A stretch of DNA of 64,000 bases from Heliocidaris erythrogramma (GCA_025617745.1 CM046856.1:41538888-41602887); one strand, 5' to 3'; shown: positions 21,540 to 32,196, counted from the first letter of the stretch. Notes: generated by a model not told the origin, from the letters alone. Program-made: numbers and translations.

Positions 21540-21711
21540 AGAAAGAGGAAGATGGCCGTAGCGTGTTGACGCGCGTGAGTGGCGAAGGGGATAATAGGAT
21601 TACGGGGGGTGCGCACAATATTGTGACTCATGTGTGTTAAATTCTCGAAGGGGTCCCGTAGTCAAGACTACTGGCATAATAGGTAGGTATATATGATTTA
21701 TTGCAGTAAAT
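21540..21711 (-). repeat. 5' inverted terminal repeat of DIRS A
   Basis: The reverse complement of the element's 3' region. It ends GATTTATTGCAGTAAAT at 21711, and element B's terminal sequence begins with the next base. It includes the conserved 'gtagtcaagactac' near 21659. Confidence 0.8.
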
Positions 21712-22052
21712 CAAGAAAATTATAACTAATTTTGTTATTTACTAGATAAATCTATGAATCTACCTATTTGCTAGTTTCCCAAACTATGTTGTCATTCGAG
21801 AAAAACTAAGTCAGAAACGCGCATGCCCTGCCCGCGCGCGCGCTCCCAGTCCACCAATTATGATCGCGCAGCCGCCATGCTCTTCCTCTTCCGAGCAGTC
21901 AGAGACATAGTCTAGGACATGTTGTCAAACAAGGAGAGGGGCTGGAGGGAGGGACATAGGTAGATACATAGATTTATCTATTAAATAACAAAATTAGTTA
22001 TAATTTTCTCGATTTACAGCAATAAATCAATGTATCTACCTATTTGCTAGAA
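21712..22052 (-). repeat. 3' terminal repeat region of DIRS B
   Basis: AGAAAATTATAACTAATTTTG at 21713 pairs with its inverse near 21988-22008. The block 21775-21900 is an inverted match to 27235-27365 around 'cgcgcatgccctgcccgcgc'. The innermost 22011-22052 mirrors the outer 5' end at 27362-27402. Confidence 0.8.
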
Positions 22053-22098
22053 TAGCACGGATAAAAAACCTGGGTGGCATGTCCCAGGACGGGAAGCA

Positions 22099-23400
22099 CT
22101 AACGCGGGGCAGAAAGGGAAGACGAAGCAGCTCTCGAACCAGAGGTAGCAAACCTAACCTCACCCGAAGGAACATCCTTAAGATAGAAGGATGTGAAGGA
22201 GTTAGGGGAACACCAAAAGGCAGCCCGCAAGATATCTGCCAAAGGAATACCCTGAAAAAGCGGCAAGGAAGTAGAAACACTCCTGGTATCGTGCGCTCTT
22301 GGAGGATTCTCAGACAGAAGAGCCTCCGAACCCGCAGCTTGGATAGCCTCGACAATCCAACGGGAGATAGTCTCCCGTGACGCTGGGGAATAAGGGTGAC
22401 GGGAAATGAGAAAGAGCTGATCATCCTTACGAAAGACCTTAGACCTATCCAAGTACCATTTGAGAGCCCTAACAGGGCACCAAGATTTGTCCTCTTTGAC
22501 AGAAGAGAACTATGACAGAGGACTCAAGAACACTTTGATTGAGCCAGAAGAATCCGTCTGATTCTTGGCAATAAACGAAGGTCGAGGGACAAGATGTACA
22601 CCTTGCCTTTCCCATCTGATATGCCCGGGCGCCGTAGAGATCCTGAATAGTGCTTCTCCTCTGCCCAGAAGCAATAGCGACAAGAAAGGCGGTCTTAATC
22701 GAGAGATGGTGTAATGACGCTTTGCACAACAGCTCAAAGGGCGGTTTGGCCAAAGCATCCAAAACCAAAGGAAGACTCCACGCAGGAGTCAACTGGCGAT
22801 TTGCTGGTCGTTTCAATAACGACCTCAGCAAATGGGTCAAGAAGGGAGAAAAACCAAGGTGAACCGCAGCAAAAGCTGATCGCCTTGCAAAAAAATACCA
22901 TGGTAATACCGCGGTAAATTGGGACGGTATTACTGTGAAAGTACCATGAATTTACCGCGTTACCCATTGTCAAGATGAAAATACTATGAATGTACCATGC
23001 TTTTCATGGTACACGATGCAAATACTATGAATATACAATGTTTTTCGTAGTAATACTGTGGCAATACGATGTGTACCACGGATTTACCATGTTTTCGTGG
23101 TATTATGGCGGTAATACCATGAAATACGTAGTATTACCATGGTATTTTTTTATAAGGGCGGTATCCACGAATGGTAGAGAGAGATCTACCTTTATCGAAA
23201 AGGGCGATCAGGAAATCTGCAATAGCACCGACCGGGGCAGAACGGGGAGAAGCTCCCGTCTCCCCACACCAAGCATGGAAGGCTTCTAACCTCAAGTTGT
23301 AAACAGCTCGGGGAGAAGCTTTTCTACTCTGGACTATGAACTGGGAGGCTCTCTCTGAGAGTCCTGCAGTCCTCGCATCCTCCCCGACAGAGGCCAGGCG
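22099..23400 (-). pseudogene. DIRS B tyrosine recombinase, interrupted by a MITE
   Basis: The C-terminal catalytic part (22452-22099) has SRWIVEAIQAAG, the intact box HDTRSVSTSL, and FTSFYLKDV with the Tyr. The middle (22840-22469) has LVAIASGQRRSTIQDL with the first Arg, then a frameshift near 22500. The N-terminal core-binding domain (SQFIVQSRKASPRAVYNLR, then ADFLIALFDKGRSLSTIRGY) lies at about 23350-23155. The 263-bp MITE separates it from the rest. Catalytic residues survive, but the gene cannot be expressed intact. Confidence 0.8.
22889..23151. mobile_element. Palindrome-rich MITE in DIRS B recombinase
   Basis: The perfect 21-bp termini AAAAAAATACCATGGTAATAC and their inverse bound a 263-bp insertion. 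It consists of imperfect repeats of 'taccatg', 'accgcggtaa', 'gtaatac' and 'tactatgaa' in both orientations. Arm similarity extends outward to 'cctt' and 'aagg' (22883 and 23155). Comparison with element A (near 17025-17035) shows it is an insertion. No coding content and no clear duplication; superfamily unknown. Confidence 0.75.
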
Positions 23401-24680
23401 GTCAAATGCAGAGCCGCTGGACGAAGGTGGAGGATCCCCGATAGGGGCTGAGCTATGAGGTCTGCTCTCCGAGGAAGGGAGAGTGGCCGACCGTCCAGCA
23501 GAGACAGAAGAAGAGGAAACCAAGGTCTCCTCGGCCAACAAGGTGCTATGAGCAGAACCCACGCCTGATCCTCCTGAATTTTCCCCAGGACCGGAGGAAT
23601 TAAGGAGACCGGCGGAAAGGCGTAACCCCGGAAGTTCTCCCACTGAAGGGAGAACGCATCAAGGGCCCAAGCTTCCGGATCTCGCACTCGAGAGCAGTAT
23701 CTCGGGAGGCGATGATTGAGAGATGTCGCAAACAGATCTATCTCTAGAGGGACCCAGACTGAACAGAGGTAATCAAAGACCTCTTGATTCAGTGTCCACT
23801 CGGAGTGAAGGCACATGCCCCGAGACAGAAAATCTGCAGTCAGATTGTCCTGGCCGGGAACATAGGAGGCAATCGGAATTACTTGGCGAGACCGACACCA
23901 CCTCCAAAGCTTGGCGGTCAGATCATTCAGAGTAGTGGAACGAGTCCCGCCTTGTCGGTTGATGTAGGCAGCAACAGTGGTGTTGTCCGTCAAGATCAGG
24001 ACGGAGCGACCTACAATCATGTTCTCGAAATGACGGAGAGACATGAAGATGGCCATCAACTCCAATACATTGATGTGGGGCAAGGTACACAGGTGTGACC
24101 AGTCCCCGAGACCACCTGGTCCGAACAATGGCCGCCCCACCCCAGAAGAGAGGCATCCGTCGAGATGGTGACTGACGGAAGGGGCTTGCGAAGAGACTTG
24201 CCTTGAAGAAGGAATGACTCTTTCGACCAGGGGATAAGCAGGCGTTTGATTTCCCCGGTGAGACGAATCCACACCTTGAGAGAGTCTACACTTGGCTTGA
24301 AAAACTTCAGAAGATGAAGTTGGAATGGCCTCATATGAAGCCGACAGTCTTGGAGGACATCCACAAGGCTCGATAAGTGGCCCAAGAATTGGAGCCATCG
24401 GCCTGCCCGAACTCGACGTAAGAGACGAAGAGATCGAGCTAGTAAGACAATCGCCTGAACCCTCTCCCGACTGGGGCGGGCGACTTGGTTCACGATGTCT
24501 AATTCCGCACCCAGGTAAATGGGCCTTCGGGTAGGAGTCAACTAGAAAAAGGGGCGAGATTGTAGGAGGGTTGCAACGGATGGCTCTGTGTGGGAGGGGC
24601 TCTGCGAGCTTTATGCAGAAGCCTACTCGCACGCTGGAGAGCACGAACTTGTCATCGGTAATTTCTTCCCAGGCGGGAAG
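23334..24680 (-). pseudogene. DIRS B RNase H with deleted RT core
   Basis: The minus strand from about 24541 reads TRRPIYLGAELDI (thumb), VTISTDASLLGWGG, HINVLELMAIF, LTDNTTVAAYINRQGG, LTADFLSRG, LNHRLPRYCSRV and WALDAFSLQW. This is complete DIRS RNase H plus tail, with one frameshift near 24100. Upstream, FVLSSVRVGF (the start of the RT region, near 24640) joins directly to the thumb at about 24545. Motifs A, B and C, including the YLDD box, are missing compared with A. The deletion is roughly 0.5 kb. The RNase H Asp and Glu residues are intact. Confidence 0.85.
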
Positions 24681-24696
24681 AAATTACCGATGACGG
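24653..24696. repeat. Perfect 20-bp inverted repeat with 4-nt loop
   Basis: GTCATCGGTAATTTCTTCCC, then AGGC, then its exact reverse complement. The element A counterpart (19070-19110) has only a partial match, so the palindrome arose in B, next to its RT deletion. Confidence 0.85.
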
Positions 24697-24956
24697 CCTC
24701 CAACGCTCGGGGCGCACCATCAAACTCGCCGCGAATCTTGGGCCGAACCACGGTCCCCGACCGCGACCTTGGGCCTTCTTCCTACCACGAGGAGAAGGCT
24801 CCGCCTTGGCTCCAAACGAGCGTGGAGCACTGGGCTGAACTTGCGGTGCACGAGTGCGCTGATAGCCGGAGTGACACCGCGTCGCGGAGGAGGAACGTTA
24901 ACCTGAGCCTGCGACTTCGGAGCCGAGGACTTAAGGCGTTTGGAAAGTTCCCCCGC

Positions 24957-26196
24957 CTACTTGCGTGAATCAACTTCAAGTTGGATCACGTCAGTCACCT
25001 TACCTCCAAAGAGGTGTTGACCGGAGTGGGAAACACTGGCCAAAAGGGCAGGTATGTCCCCGTCCGCAATGCCAAGAGAGGAAAGAGCAAGCTTCCTCCT
25101 AGCATTGGTGGCTAGCGCTGCCGTAACAGACAGCTCCGACCACAACGAGCCCGTCAAAGACAAAAGGGCTTCGTCTAGCAACAGAATGTCCGAATCAGAC
25201 ATCTGGAGTTCCTGGCCCCTAGCCCGAAAGGAAAGGAGCGTACCCAAGTAGGCAGTCAGTCTCAGGCCAGACCTGGGATGGGCTTCCATCAGGTTCGGGA
25301 ACTTCTCCGCTTTGGTGTAACCTGTACTCAAGTTGACACCAAGCCTTCCACCTACATGAATGAGGTCACTGGAACAAGAAACCGAGAGTGTCTTGCTGGG
25401 AGAAGGTGAAATCCCTGGCCAAGGGACGAGCCTTACCAAGAAGGGAAGGAGGCTAAGAAGCGAAGTCATTGTAGACTCGCTTAAAGTCCTCCGTAAGAGG
25501 GATGCCCTTGGAGGGACGCTCACCTTTGAAAAGGAGAGACGGATGTCCCGAATCGACCCGACACGTATTTAACGAGTCGGGAAGATATTTCTCCAGCAGG
25601 GCTTGAGTATCTACCGCCAGGGACCGAAAGGTCTGGGGCGTAACCTCAGCCTGTGAAGAGGCATCATCCTCCGAGAATCCCGACTGCGAAGCCTGATCCC
25701 AAGAAGGGCGGTTTAGGCAGTCCCAGGATTCTTCCCCAGGCGGAGCAGCAAGTGCCGCTGGAAGGGGAGCAGCCCCAACCGGACGATCAAAAGCTGAACG
25801 TGGTCGGGAGATGCCCGAAGAGGGGCGGCAAGGCTCATGTGTGTTGGAACCCAACAGCACTGAGCCGGATACGTGAGCAGAGGAACCGGGATCCCAATCC
25901 ACTGGAAACAGTGGTGGAAAACAAGGAAAAACCAGCGTATCCGAAACCGGAAACCGAACCGGAACCGGTATCCGAACCGGTATCCGAACCGGATCCGGAC
26001 TGGGGCGGGTACAGGTATCCCTCCCTCCCCCCCTGGGGGAGTCATGCGTGGCGGGGGGTACGGACATAGAGTCCGACCAACCACTCTTCTCCACAATGAT
26101 CTTCAGATAATTCAGAAGTTCATGGGAGACGCTCGACTCAGAAGAAGTAGTCGCCCTCAGAGGGCTAACCCGCTTCTTCTTGGCCTCCCCTGACAA
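24957..26196 (-). pseudogene. DIRS B gag-like ORF
   Basis: Two minus-strand frames, 26196-25453 and 25523-24957, overlap near 25490 and need a frameshift. The first starts MSGEAKKKRVSPLRAT and contains a short PVRIP-type repeat (about 25930-26000). It also has LAVDTQALLEKYLPD and IPLTEDFKRVYNDF, which correspond to A's gag. The second carries LRLTAYLGTLLSFRARGQEL and ELSVTAALATNARRKL. Upstream sequence to 26.9 kb has short homologous pieces and a duplicated block of about 66 bp (26517-26640). Confidence 0.7.
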
Positions 26197-27234
26197 AGTT
26201 GGTGAAGACTCGGTCGATGTTGAGGGGAGAGAGTCCGCCCCGCCGGCCAGCTGGGCAGGACTCTGGCGCTTATGTTTCTTGGGTAGGCATGCTTACCGCT
26301 CCTTTACCCTTTGAAACGGGCGCCGCTTCCGTAGTAAGCCCTGCACTGGGTACATTTAGGAAGATCACGACTCCTTTTACTCTTACCCGCCTTGCTTTGA
26401 TTAGAAGCGTACGGAGAGACAAAAGGAGCCGACCCCTGAGCGAACACATCTGTGGCTAGAGAGCGAGAAGTGTCACTCGAGCGAGACGAACTGCGGGTTG
26501 GGGTACCACCCACAGTTTTATCGGAGAGAGGTATTGGCCTGGTGAGGCACTCACTCTCCCCGTTATACAATGTCTCTATCCCCGAGAGAGATATTGGCCT
26601 AGTGACGGCACTCACTCTCCCGGTTTATCCCGCATGACTTGGTCGTCAAAACAGACGACAAACTCATCACGGGGCGAGCCGTACACGAGGTAGGCCCTAA
26701 GTTACCTACAGTCGCAGCTCCGGGGAAGATAACATTGGTGCGAGATGAACCTCTCGCAGCCAACCCTCCCAAGGCTAGGCGAGTCCACACTGGGGAAACA
26801 CTAGCCGTACGAGACGGAGACTTCGACATGGCTGAAAATAAAGACAAGCAAACAAATATAGAACTATATAAGACAACAACCAACTCACAATACGGAGTGG
26901 GAATAAACTCCTATTACGGAGAAACACAACGTTCTGATTAAACCGCTTGTCTAAGCGCGTTGAATCAACCACCTACAGACACGGGGGAAGAGCCTGACGC
27001 AGTGTACTAGTACACCGTCTGTGAGTAATGCCCAGAAGGGGAAGAAAAACGGCAAAATATTTTGATTAAAATACCGTGAAGGAGGTTGACTTAGGAAAAG
27101 TCTGATACACCAAAATGTGTGTAAAAGCTTGGTGGACGGAATTTTTATTGCGAATAGCAACAAACAACGCTTTTGGAGGTAAAAATCTCACAATTTAGGC
27201 TAAGACTTAGCTCATAGATGTCACTTCTCTGACG

Positions 27235-27402
27235 GACGAGAAAGGAAGAGGAAGAGGAAGAGCATGGCGGCCGCGCGATCATAATTGGTGGATGGGGAGC
27301 GCGCGCGGGCAGGGCATGCGCGTTTCTGACTTAGTTTTCTCGAATGACGGCATAGTTTGGGAAACTAGCAAATAGGTAGATACATTGATTTATTGCTGTA
27401 AA
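27235..27402 (-). repeat. 5' inverted terminal repeat of DIRS B
   Basis: The inverse of 21775-21900 plus the end ATTTACAGCAATAAATC. Unlike the left end, it is followed by ordinary flanking DNA (ataagaatcaaacc). Confidence 0.75.
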
Positions 27403-27662
27403 TAATAAGAATCAAACCTGAACTCATTATTTTTCTAGTAAATGATGGGAAGAGATGGGTTCTTTTTTTAAGAAACACACTGTAGATCATGACTTGCTTA
27501 TGATAAGACCCATCCTCAGATGAAGCCTTGAGTACTGAGATCATCAATGCTCATGGTCAATTACATGTATTATTATATGAAATAAGATGAAAGGTGTCAT
27601 TAATTCTGAAATAGTGAAATGTTTGTTATTCCTGAAAATGTTTCATTATTACAAACTTTATA

Positions 27663-27859
27663 GCCCAAATTCACAAAGGAGGTTTAAACCTAAACCATGG
27701 TTTAAACCTCCGTAAGCGTACTGAAATAGGCGTAAATAAGCGCACATTGTCCATGCGCGCGCTCAAAGAAAATATATGATTGGATCGGATTCCGTGCACA
27801 CGCACGCTTTAAAACCCCAGGAGGGGATTTAAACCAAACCTCCTTTGTGAGTTCAGGCC
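27663..27859. mobile_element. Short MITE with 'ttcacaaaggaggttt' termini
   Basis: Left AATTCACAAAGGAGGTTT and right, inverted, AACTCACAAAGGAGGTTT bound about 197 bp rich in TTTAAACC. No duplication is clear. It resembles common short invertebrate MITEs. Confidence 0.6.
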
Positions 27860-28141
27860 TATGACTTGATGTTCAAGAAATGGACATTAACAGGCCTTAA
27901 GGGACAACCGGCATACATTACATTGAACTCTTGTCTGAATAAAATGTTATAATCACATGATTCCAGATAGCCATACCCTTTCAATTCAACCAGGTTGAGG
28001 TAACTTCAGTCAGGTAATAGAACGTGGATGAATAAACAAGTCCTTTACCCCTCATTCAATAGGCCAACATCATCACATTAATTACTTATGTTGCCATAGC
28101 AACTCCAGCAAACATATTGTAGACATGTTAAGTACAAAAGT

Positions 28142-28770
28142 TTGTGAATATAATAATAATAATATGGATATTTAGATAGCGCCGGTATCCGTCAAGTATG
28201 ACGCTCATGGCGCTCTACTAACAAAATAATTAAATTACACTAAAGAAGGAATGCAATATAGCATACATATCTAAATAATAACGTACAACACGAAGTAAGG
28301 AATATCTTAAGCTAAAGTACAAGAACACAGAGGCGTTGATTCGATTGGTATAGACAAAGTAATGGAGGGGGAAGCATTGTTTGTGAACAATCCTCCATCC
28401 ATTTCGAACGAATCGACGCCTCTGCAAAACAAAGTGAATGTTACATTATCATTATTTAAAGGAACTGTCTAGAAAAAAGGTGAGTTTTGAGAGCAGCTTT
28501 GAAATCGCTGAGGGCAGGTAGGGTACGGATGTGAAGTGGGAGCTTGTTCCAAAGGAACGGCGTGTTTTAGGAACAACTAATAAAGAAGAATGAGATGAAT
28601 ATGCTTATACTCAGAAATCAATTTCACATTGTAAGAGGGATCAGAGCCATGCAAGGAACGGAATACTAACAACTTAAAAATTATTCTGTCACATACTGGG
28701 AGCCAGTGAAGGGTATTAAGATGTGATGAATTATCCTCCACCAGCGAGATGGAGACAAACTTTAGAAGAT
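28142..28770 (-). pseudogene. 5'-truncated LINE 3' end (L2/CR1-like)
   Basis: The minus strand contains LNTLHWLPVCDRIIFKLLVF and SLHGSDPSY (28760-28600). After a frameshift comes PFLWNKLPLHIRTLPALSDF plus KAALKTHLF (about 28560-28470). These are classic C-terminal motifs of L2/CR1/Rex-type polymerases. The 3' untranslated tail (28230-28142) has a 'ggcgctatctaaatatcc' end and an ATT-type repeat. That tail resembles the SINE tail at 49.1 kb. Confidence 0.75.
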
Positions 28771-29218
28771 TGGTGGACATGAGTTGTTGCTGTAGTGACC
28801 AGCTTCATCTTCATGTCGCCATGGTGATTCTTCCCCCAGCGAGTAGGAGATCAAAGTTTGTGAATAAGTGCTTCCTTCAACAGCTTCTTCCAACAGCATG
28901 GAGGAAATGAAACTAAGAAAATTGGTGGAGGTGATTTGTTGGTGGAGTTACAACCTTTCATACTTCAGATCACAATGACGATTCCTCTACAAGTCAATTA
29001 CCAAGTAGGGGACAAAAGTTTGTGGAAGCATGTTTGTAATACTAGAATATTGCTGCTTCTTCTAACAGTGAGATGGAGATGGAACCTTACAAGATTGTGA
29101 ATGAAGAAGCAACCAGCTTTCATGCTTCAGGTTGCTATGGCAATTCCTCCACCAGCAAGTAGGAGTTCAGGAAAAAAGTTTGTGATCATGTGAGGTTTAA
29201 GCAGAATCTTGCAGCTAC
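28738..29218 (+). repeat. Degenerate tandem repeat, unit about 150-160 bp
   Basis: About three diverged units share 'ccaccagcgagtaggag', 'agtttgtg', 'cttccaacag-atgga' and 'cttca-gtcgccatgg'. A further unit appears at 29930-30025, beyond the TTAA element, so that element split the array. Confidence 0.65.
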
Positions 29219-29223
29219 CTTAA

Positions 29224-29900
29224 AGGACCTATGGAATGCAAGTACATGTTGATCTTTGATCATGTGTACTGTTCTGTACATTACAAAATTTACAACCATT
29301 TGATCTGAATATGTGTCATATATTTTTGAATATTTTTTCTAATTATTTCATTTTACCTGCTAAGCCCCGCCCCTAAAAAATCCTTTGGAGTCTGATTCTT
29401 CACATGACATCATCAGTCAATCATCAGTCACCTAAAACAAGCCAAACAATAGACACTGGTATGTACAGTATCTCTCTGTTTTGTACTTGCTCAAAATAGG
29501 ATCGTGGTTTTCATACAACAGATTTTCAGTACCTTTCTTTTCCTGTGATGCTGGAGCATTTCTGACATAGCATCTGCTATTGTGATTGAGAGTTTATGAG
29601 TTGGTATTGTCTGAAAACATGCGGTGCTATTGTGAGCAGGTGCTAAACTGAGGGATAGGTACATACCAGTGTCTATTGTTTGGCTTGTTTTAGTGACTGC
29701 TGATTAACTGATGATGTCATGTGAAGAATCAGACTCCAAAGGATTTTTCAGGGGCGGGGCTTAGCAGTTAAAATGAAATAATTACAAAAAATATTCAAAA
29801 ATATATGACACATATTCAGATGAAATGTTTGTAAATTTTGTAATGTACACAACAATACACATCATCAAAGATCAACATGTACTTGCATTCCATAAGTCCT
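29224..29900. mobile_element. Long-armed TTAA-flanked foldback MITE
   Basis: TTAA flanks both ends (29220-29223 and 29901-29904). Arms of about 240 bp (29224-29467 and 29661-29900) are inverted copies starting AGGACCTATGGAATGCAAGT, with scattered changes. The loop is about 190 bp. An inner word, 'aagccccgcccctaaaaaa', also occurs at about 4269-4287. No transposase. Confidence 0.85.
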
Positions 29901-30086
29901 TTAAAAAGCTGGACATCGTTGGATGAGGTGTTGCCGGATTCACCAGACTTTATTCTTCAAGTCGCCATGGCGATTCCTCCACCAGCGAGAAGTAGGTTGC
30001 ATTTCGAGAAGGAGAGTTTGTGGATGTGAGTCTGTCTGGAAGAGATGGATGCCATTTGTTCTCCAGAATGTCCCCCACTGTCCGGT

Positions 30087-30137
30087 CTGCAAAACAATCC
30101 AACAAAATATGCAAAACAATCCAACAAAATATGCAAA
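30087..30137 (+). repeat. 22-bp unit, two copies
   Basis: GCAAAACAATCCAACAAAATAT is repeated exactly once, head-to-tail, and then decays. Confidence 0.8.
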
Positions 30138-30172
30138 TCTTACAATTTGTGTTCATGAGCACCATACCGATA

Positions 30173-30932
30173 TAGTCAACCTCGCCTAAGTCGATCATGA
30201 CGGGACTGAGTGAAATGCGTCGACAATTTTCAACTTGTGCGGAAGTCGAAGAAAATCCGACTTACGCGTGTATACATAACACGGGACGCCGCGGTGCAGA
30301 CTGTGACCGGCGGTTTGATCGATTGGGAGTTCTCATCACATTATGTACCATGGTTTATATTGTGCCGACATCGAGAAAATAAGAACATACATGTATTGTA
30401 CCTTTCATGTACCCAGTATATTACTTCACACTCCTGTTACAAGTTGGACAAATCAATAAAACCAGACATGTCCAGTGATTAATTCCAATGTATTAAATCG
30501 TCCCTTATACATCCAGTTATACGCAAATGGTCGTGAATGCAATAAAACTGCATGCAGGTACGGTGTCCATCCAGCTGGCCGGCCGTGCAAACATGCAAAA
30601 CACATGACATTTTGTGCTTCACATCAGAGCGCAAGAGAGGACGCGGAGATCGCGCCAGCAAGTCAGGGAATTTTTGTAAACAAAATTGGTGTGCTGCAGT
30701 TTCGACAATGATTGATTTCACATCGCCGTCAAGTTTGACTTGGATAGTGTAAATTTAATGTTTTTTCACGGTATTGTTCTGAGCATTTGATTGATTTAGG
30801 CGAGTATTCGACCTACAAAAATCAACTTGTGCAAACACACGTAAGTCTATGAGGATAAATTGGGACTTTTTATTTTCATCGACTTAAGTGACTATTCGAC
30901 ACATGCGACGTCAACTTAAGCGAGGTTGACTG
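30173..30932. mobile_element. pogo/Tigger-like non-autonomous element, copy 1
   Basis: The termini TAGTCAACCTCGCCTAAGTC and, inverted, CAGTCAACCTCGCTTAAGTT are bounded by TA on both sides. The interior of about 760 bp matches copy 2 (39809-40582) over its whole length. The TA duplication and C-A-G-rich termini fit Tc1/mariner-type pogo elements. No DDE transposase survives; open frames of 60-90 codons differ between copies. Confidence 0.8.
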
Positions 30933-30934
30933 TA

Positions 30935-31626
30935 TATTAAAATTGTTCTTACAATAGGCATCAATCAGCCAATAGACTACAAATGAATATTCCAATTCCT
31001 TGTGGCACACCAAATGTGGAATTAAATGAAATTCAAGTATAGACGTTATCAAAATGTAACACATTTCATACAGACAGTCAATTGTATAAACCCTCTTTTG
31101 ATATGAGATAATCAAACTACTCCATAAACTACCTATATATCATTCCCAACTTAATCCTTATCACATCTTATCAAATGGGAATAGATTTTTCTATTTTCTT
31201 TTTCAAACATTAACCCAAAACAACAAGTAGCAAGAGAAAATAGAAATATATGCTGAATGATAATGCACAAAGACCGAAAGAAAGGACAATTTTGGATTGA
31301 AAGTATATAAAGTTTGTGGCATTGAACTTAACCACATCATCAATATACAATTACATGTATGTTACGACATGAGAAGCATGCACACAATCACAACAATCTT
31401 GGATATTACGTAAACAGGCAATACATTACCGTACTTCGGAAATTGCACAAAATGAGACTTTCAGAATGTTTTGAAACTGCAGGATACATATGGAAATTGT
31501 CTCCTTTTCCTTAGATTAATAATATGGTTAACACCTCTACACTAACTAAATAGAGAAATTTAGAAAATGTTTGTATGTGACTGTCTTGAGCTGCAGGACA
31601 AAGATAAAAATGGATGATGGATACTT
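30935..31626. other. TAF5L: TAF5L intron or 3' region, nothing recognised
   Basis: AT-rich sequence 3' of the last visible exon on the minus strand. I looked for the final coding segment (the last WD blade closing the propeller) and did not find it. Confidence 0.4.
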
Positions 31627-31628
31627 AC

Positions 31629-31686
31629 ACTGTGTGTTTAACACCTTGTCTGATATCCCATAGCCTGATGGTGCAATCGGCCCCTC
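31629..31686 (-). CDS. TAF5L: TAF5L-like, last visible exon
   Basis: 58 nt encode GADCTIRLWDIRQGVKHT, the end of a WD40 blade with the RLWD box. The acceptor is TTACAG at 31687-31692 and the donor is GTAAGT at 31623-31628. It enters in phase 1 from the upstream exon (joint Gly codon) and leaves in phase 2, so at least one more coding exon lies further down the minus strand. Confidence 0.85.
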
Positions 31687-32073
31687 CTGTAACATGGAAC
31701 AAATTATATGTAGGAGCTTGCAGCGAGTGCTATGGTATTTGGAAGTATGCAAAGACATTTATCAGACATGTTTGATTATAGTTTATAAGCAGTAAATGGA
31801 CACAATCCAAAAAAAATATAAAGTATATTTCTATTTAAACGCATGGCTCAACAGCTTTAGAGAGCTATTGATAACCTGATGTTTCCTTTATTTACATAAC
31901 TCTTCTCAAATCTTTGTACAGCACTTATCTAAAGAGAACTTTTTTAAAAATGTATTTGTCAAAATAAAGATGAATATGAACATAATGTATTAGTCTTTGA
32001 TCACACTTGATGCAAGAAGTGCTCACACAGGTTATGCATGAGAATACCACATGAAGAATAGATCGTTTCTTAC

Positions 32074-32196
32074 CGGAAGCTAGCATGGAGCTATCAGGGT
32101 TGAACGCCAGTGAATAGACAGTATCTGTGTGTCCCCTCAACTCCTTCATTAACCCTCCTGTTGCTAAGTCCCACACACGAACCCTCCGATCTTCAC
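32074..32196 (-). CDS. TAF5L: TAF5L-like exon, WD40 blades
   Basis: 123 nt encode EDRRVRVWDLATGGLMKELR followed by GHTDTVYSLAFNPDSSMLAS. The acceptor TTTGCAG is at 32197 and the donor GTAAGA at 32068-32073. Phase 1 in and phase 1 out match both neighbours. The GHTD and WDLA repeats, and the KELRGHTD linker, are closer to TAF5L than to TAF5. Confidence 0.93.

Larger units (their letters stand above)
15815..21711 (-). mobile_element. DIRS-like retroelement A
   Basis: A nearly full-length tyrosine-recombinase retroelement, read on the minus strand: 5' inverted terminal repeat (21711 to about 21540), gag, RT-RNase H, tyrosine recombinase, and a 3' terminal region (16162-15815). The 5' end ATTTACTGCAATAAATC recurs as its exact inverse-orientation copy at 16121-16160 inside the 3' region, and the 'gtagtcttgactac' block recurs at 15882-15895. 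There is no LTR or DDE integrase and no target-site duplication, as expected for DIRS. The right end abuts element B directly. It is broken by a nonsense codon in RT, frameshifts in gag and recombinase, and a lost catalytic Arg. Confidence 0.9.
21712..27402 (-). mobile_element. DIRS-like retroelement B
   Basis: A second DIRS-like element in the same orientation but of a different subfamily from A and C. Its termini (CTAGCAAATAGGTAGATACA type, at about 27362-27383 and inverted at about 21754-21775 and 22032-22052) differ from A's. Order on the minus strand: 5' repeat, gag (26196-24957), a remnant of RT-RNase H (24680-23334), recombinase (23400-22099, split by a MITE), and 3' repeat. The RT palm is deleted. 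It lies head-to-tail with A without spacer. Confidence 0.85.

Noticed and set aside
15815..21711. LTR retrotransposon or endogenous retrovirus
   Set aside because: There are no direct LTRs, no DDE integrase and no protease. A tyrosine recombinase and inverted termini define a DIRS element instead.
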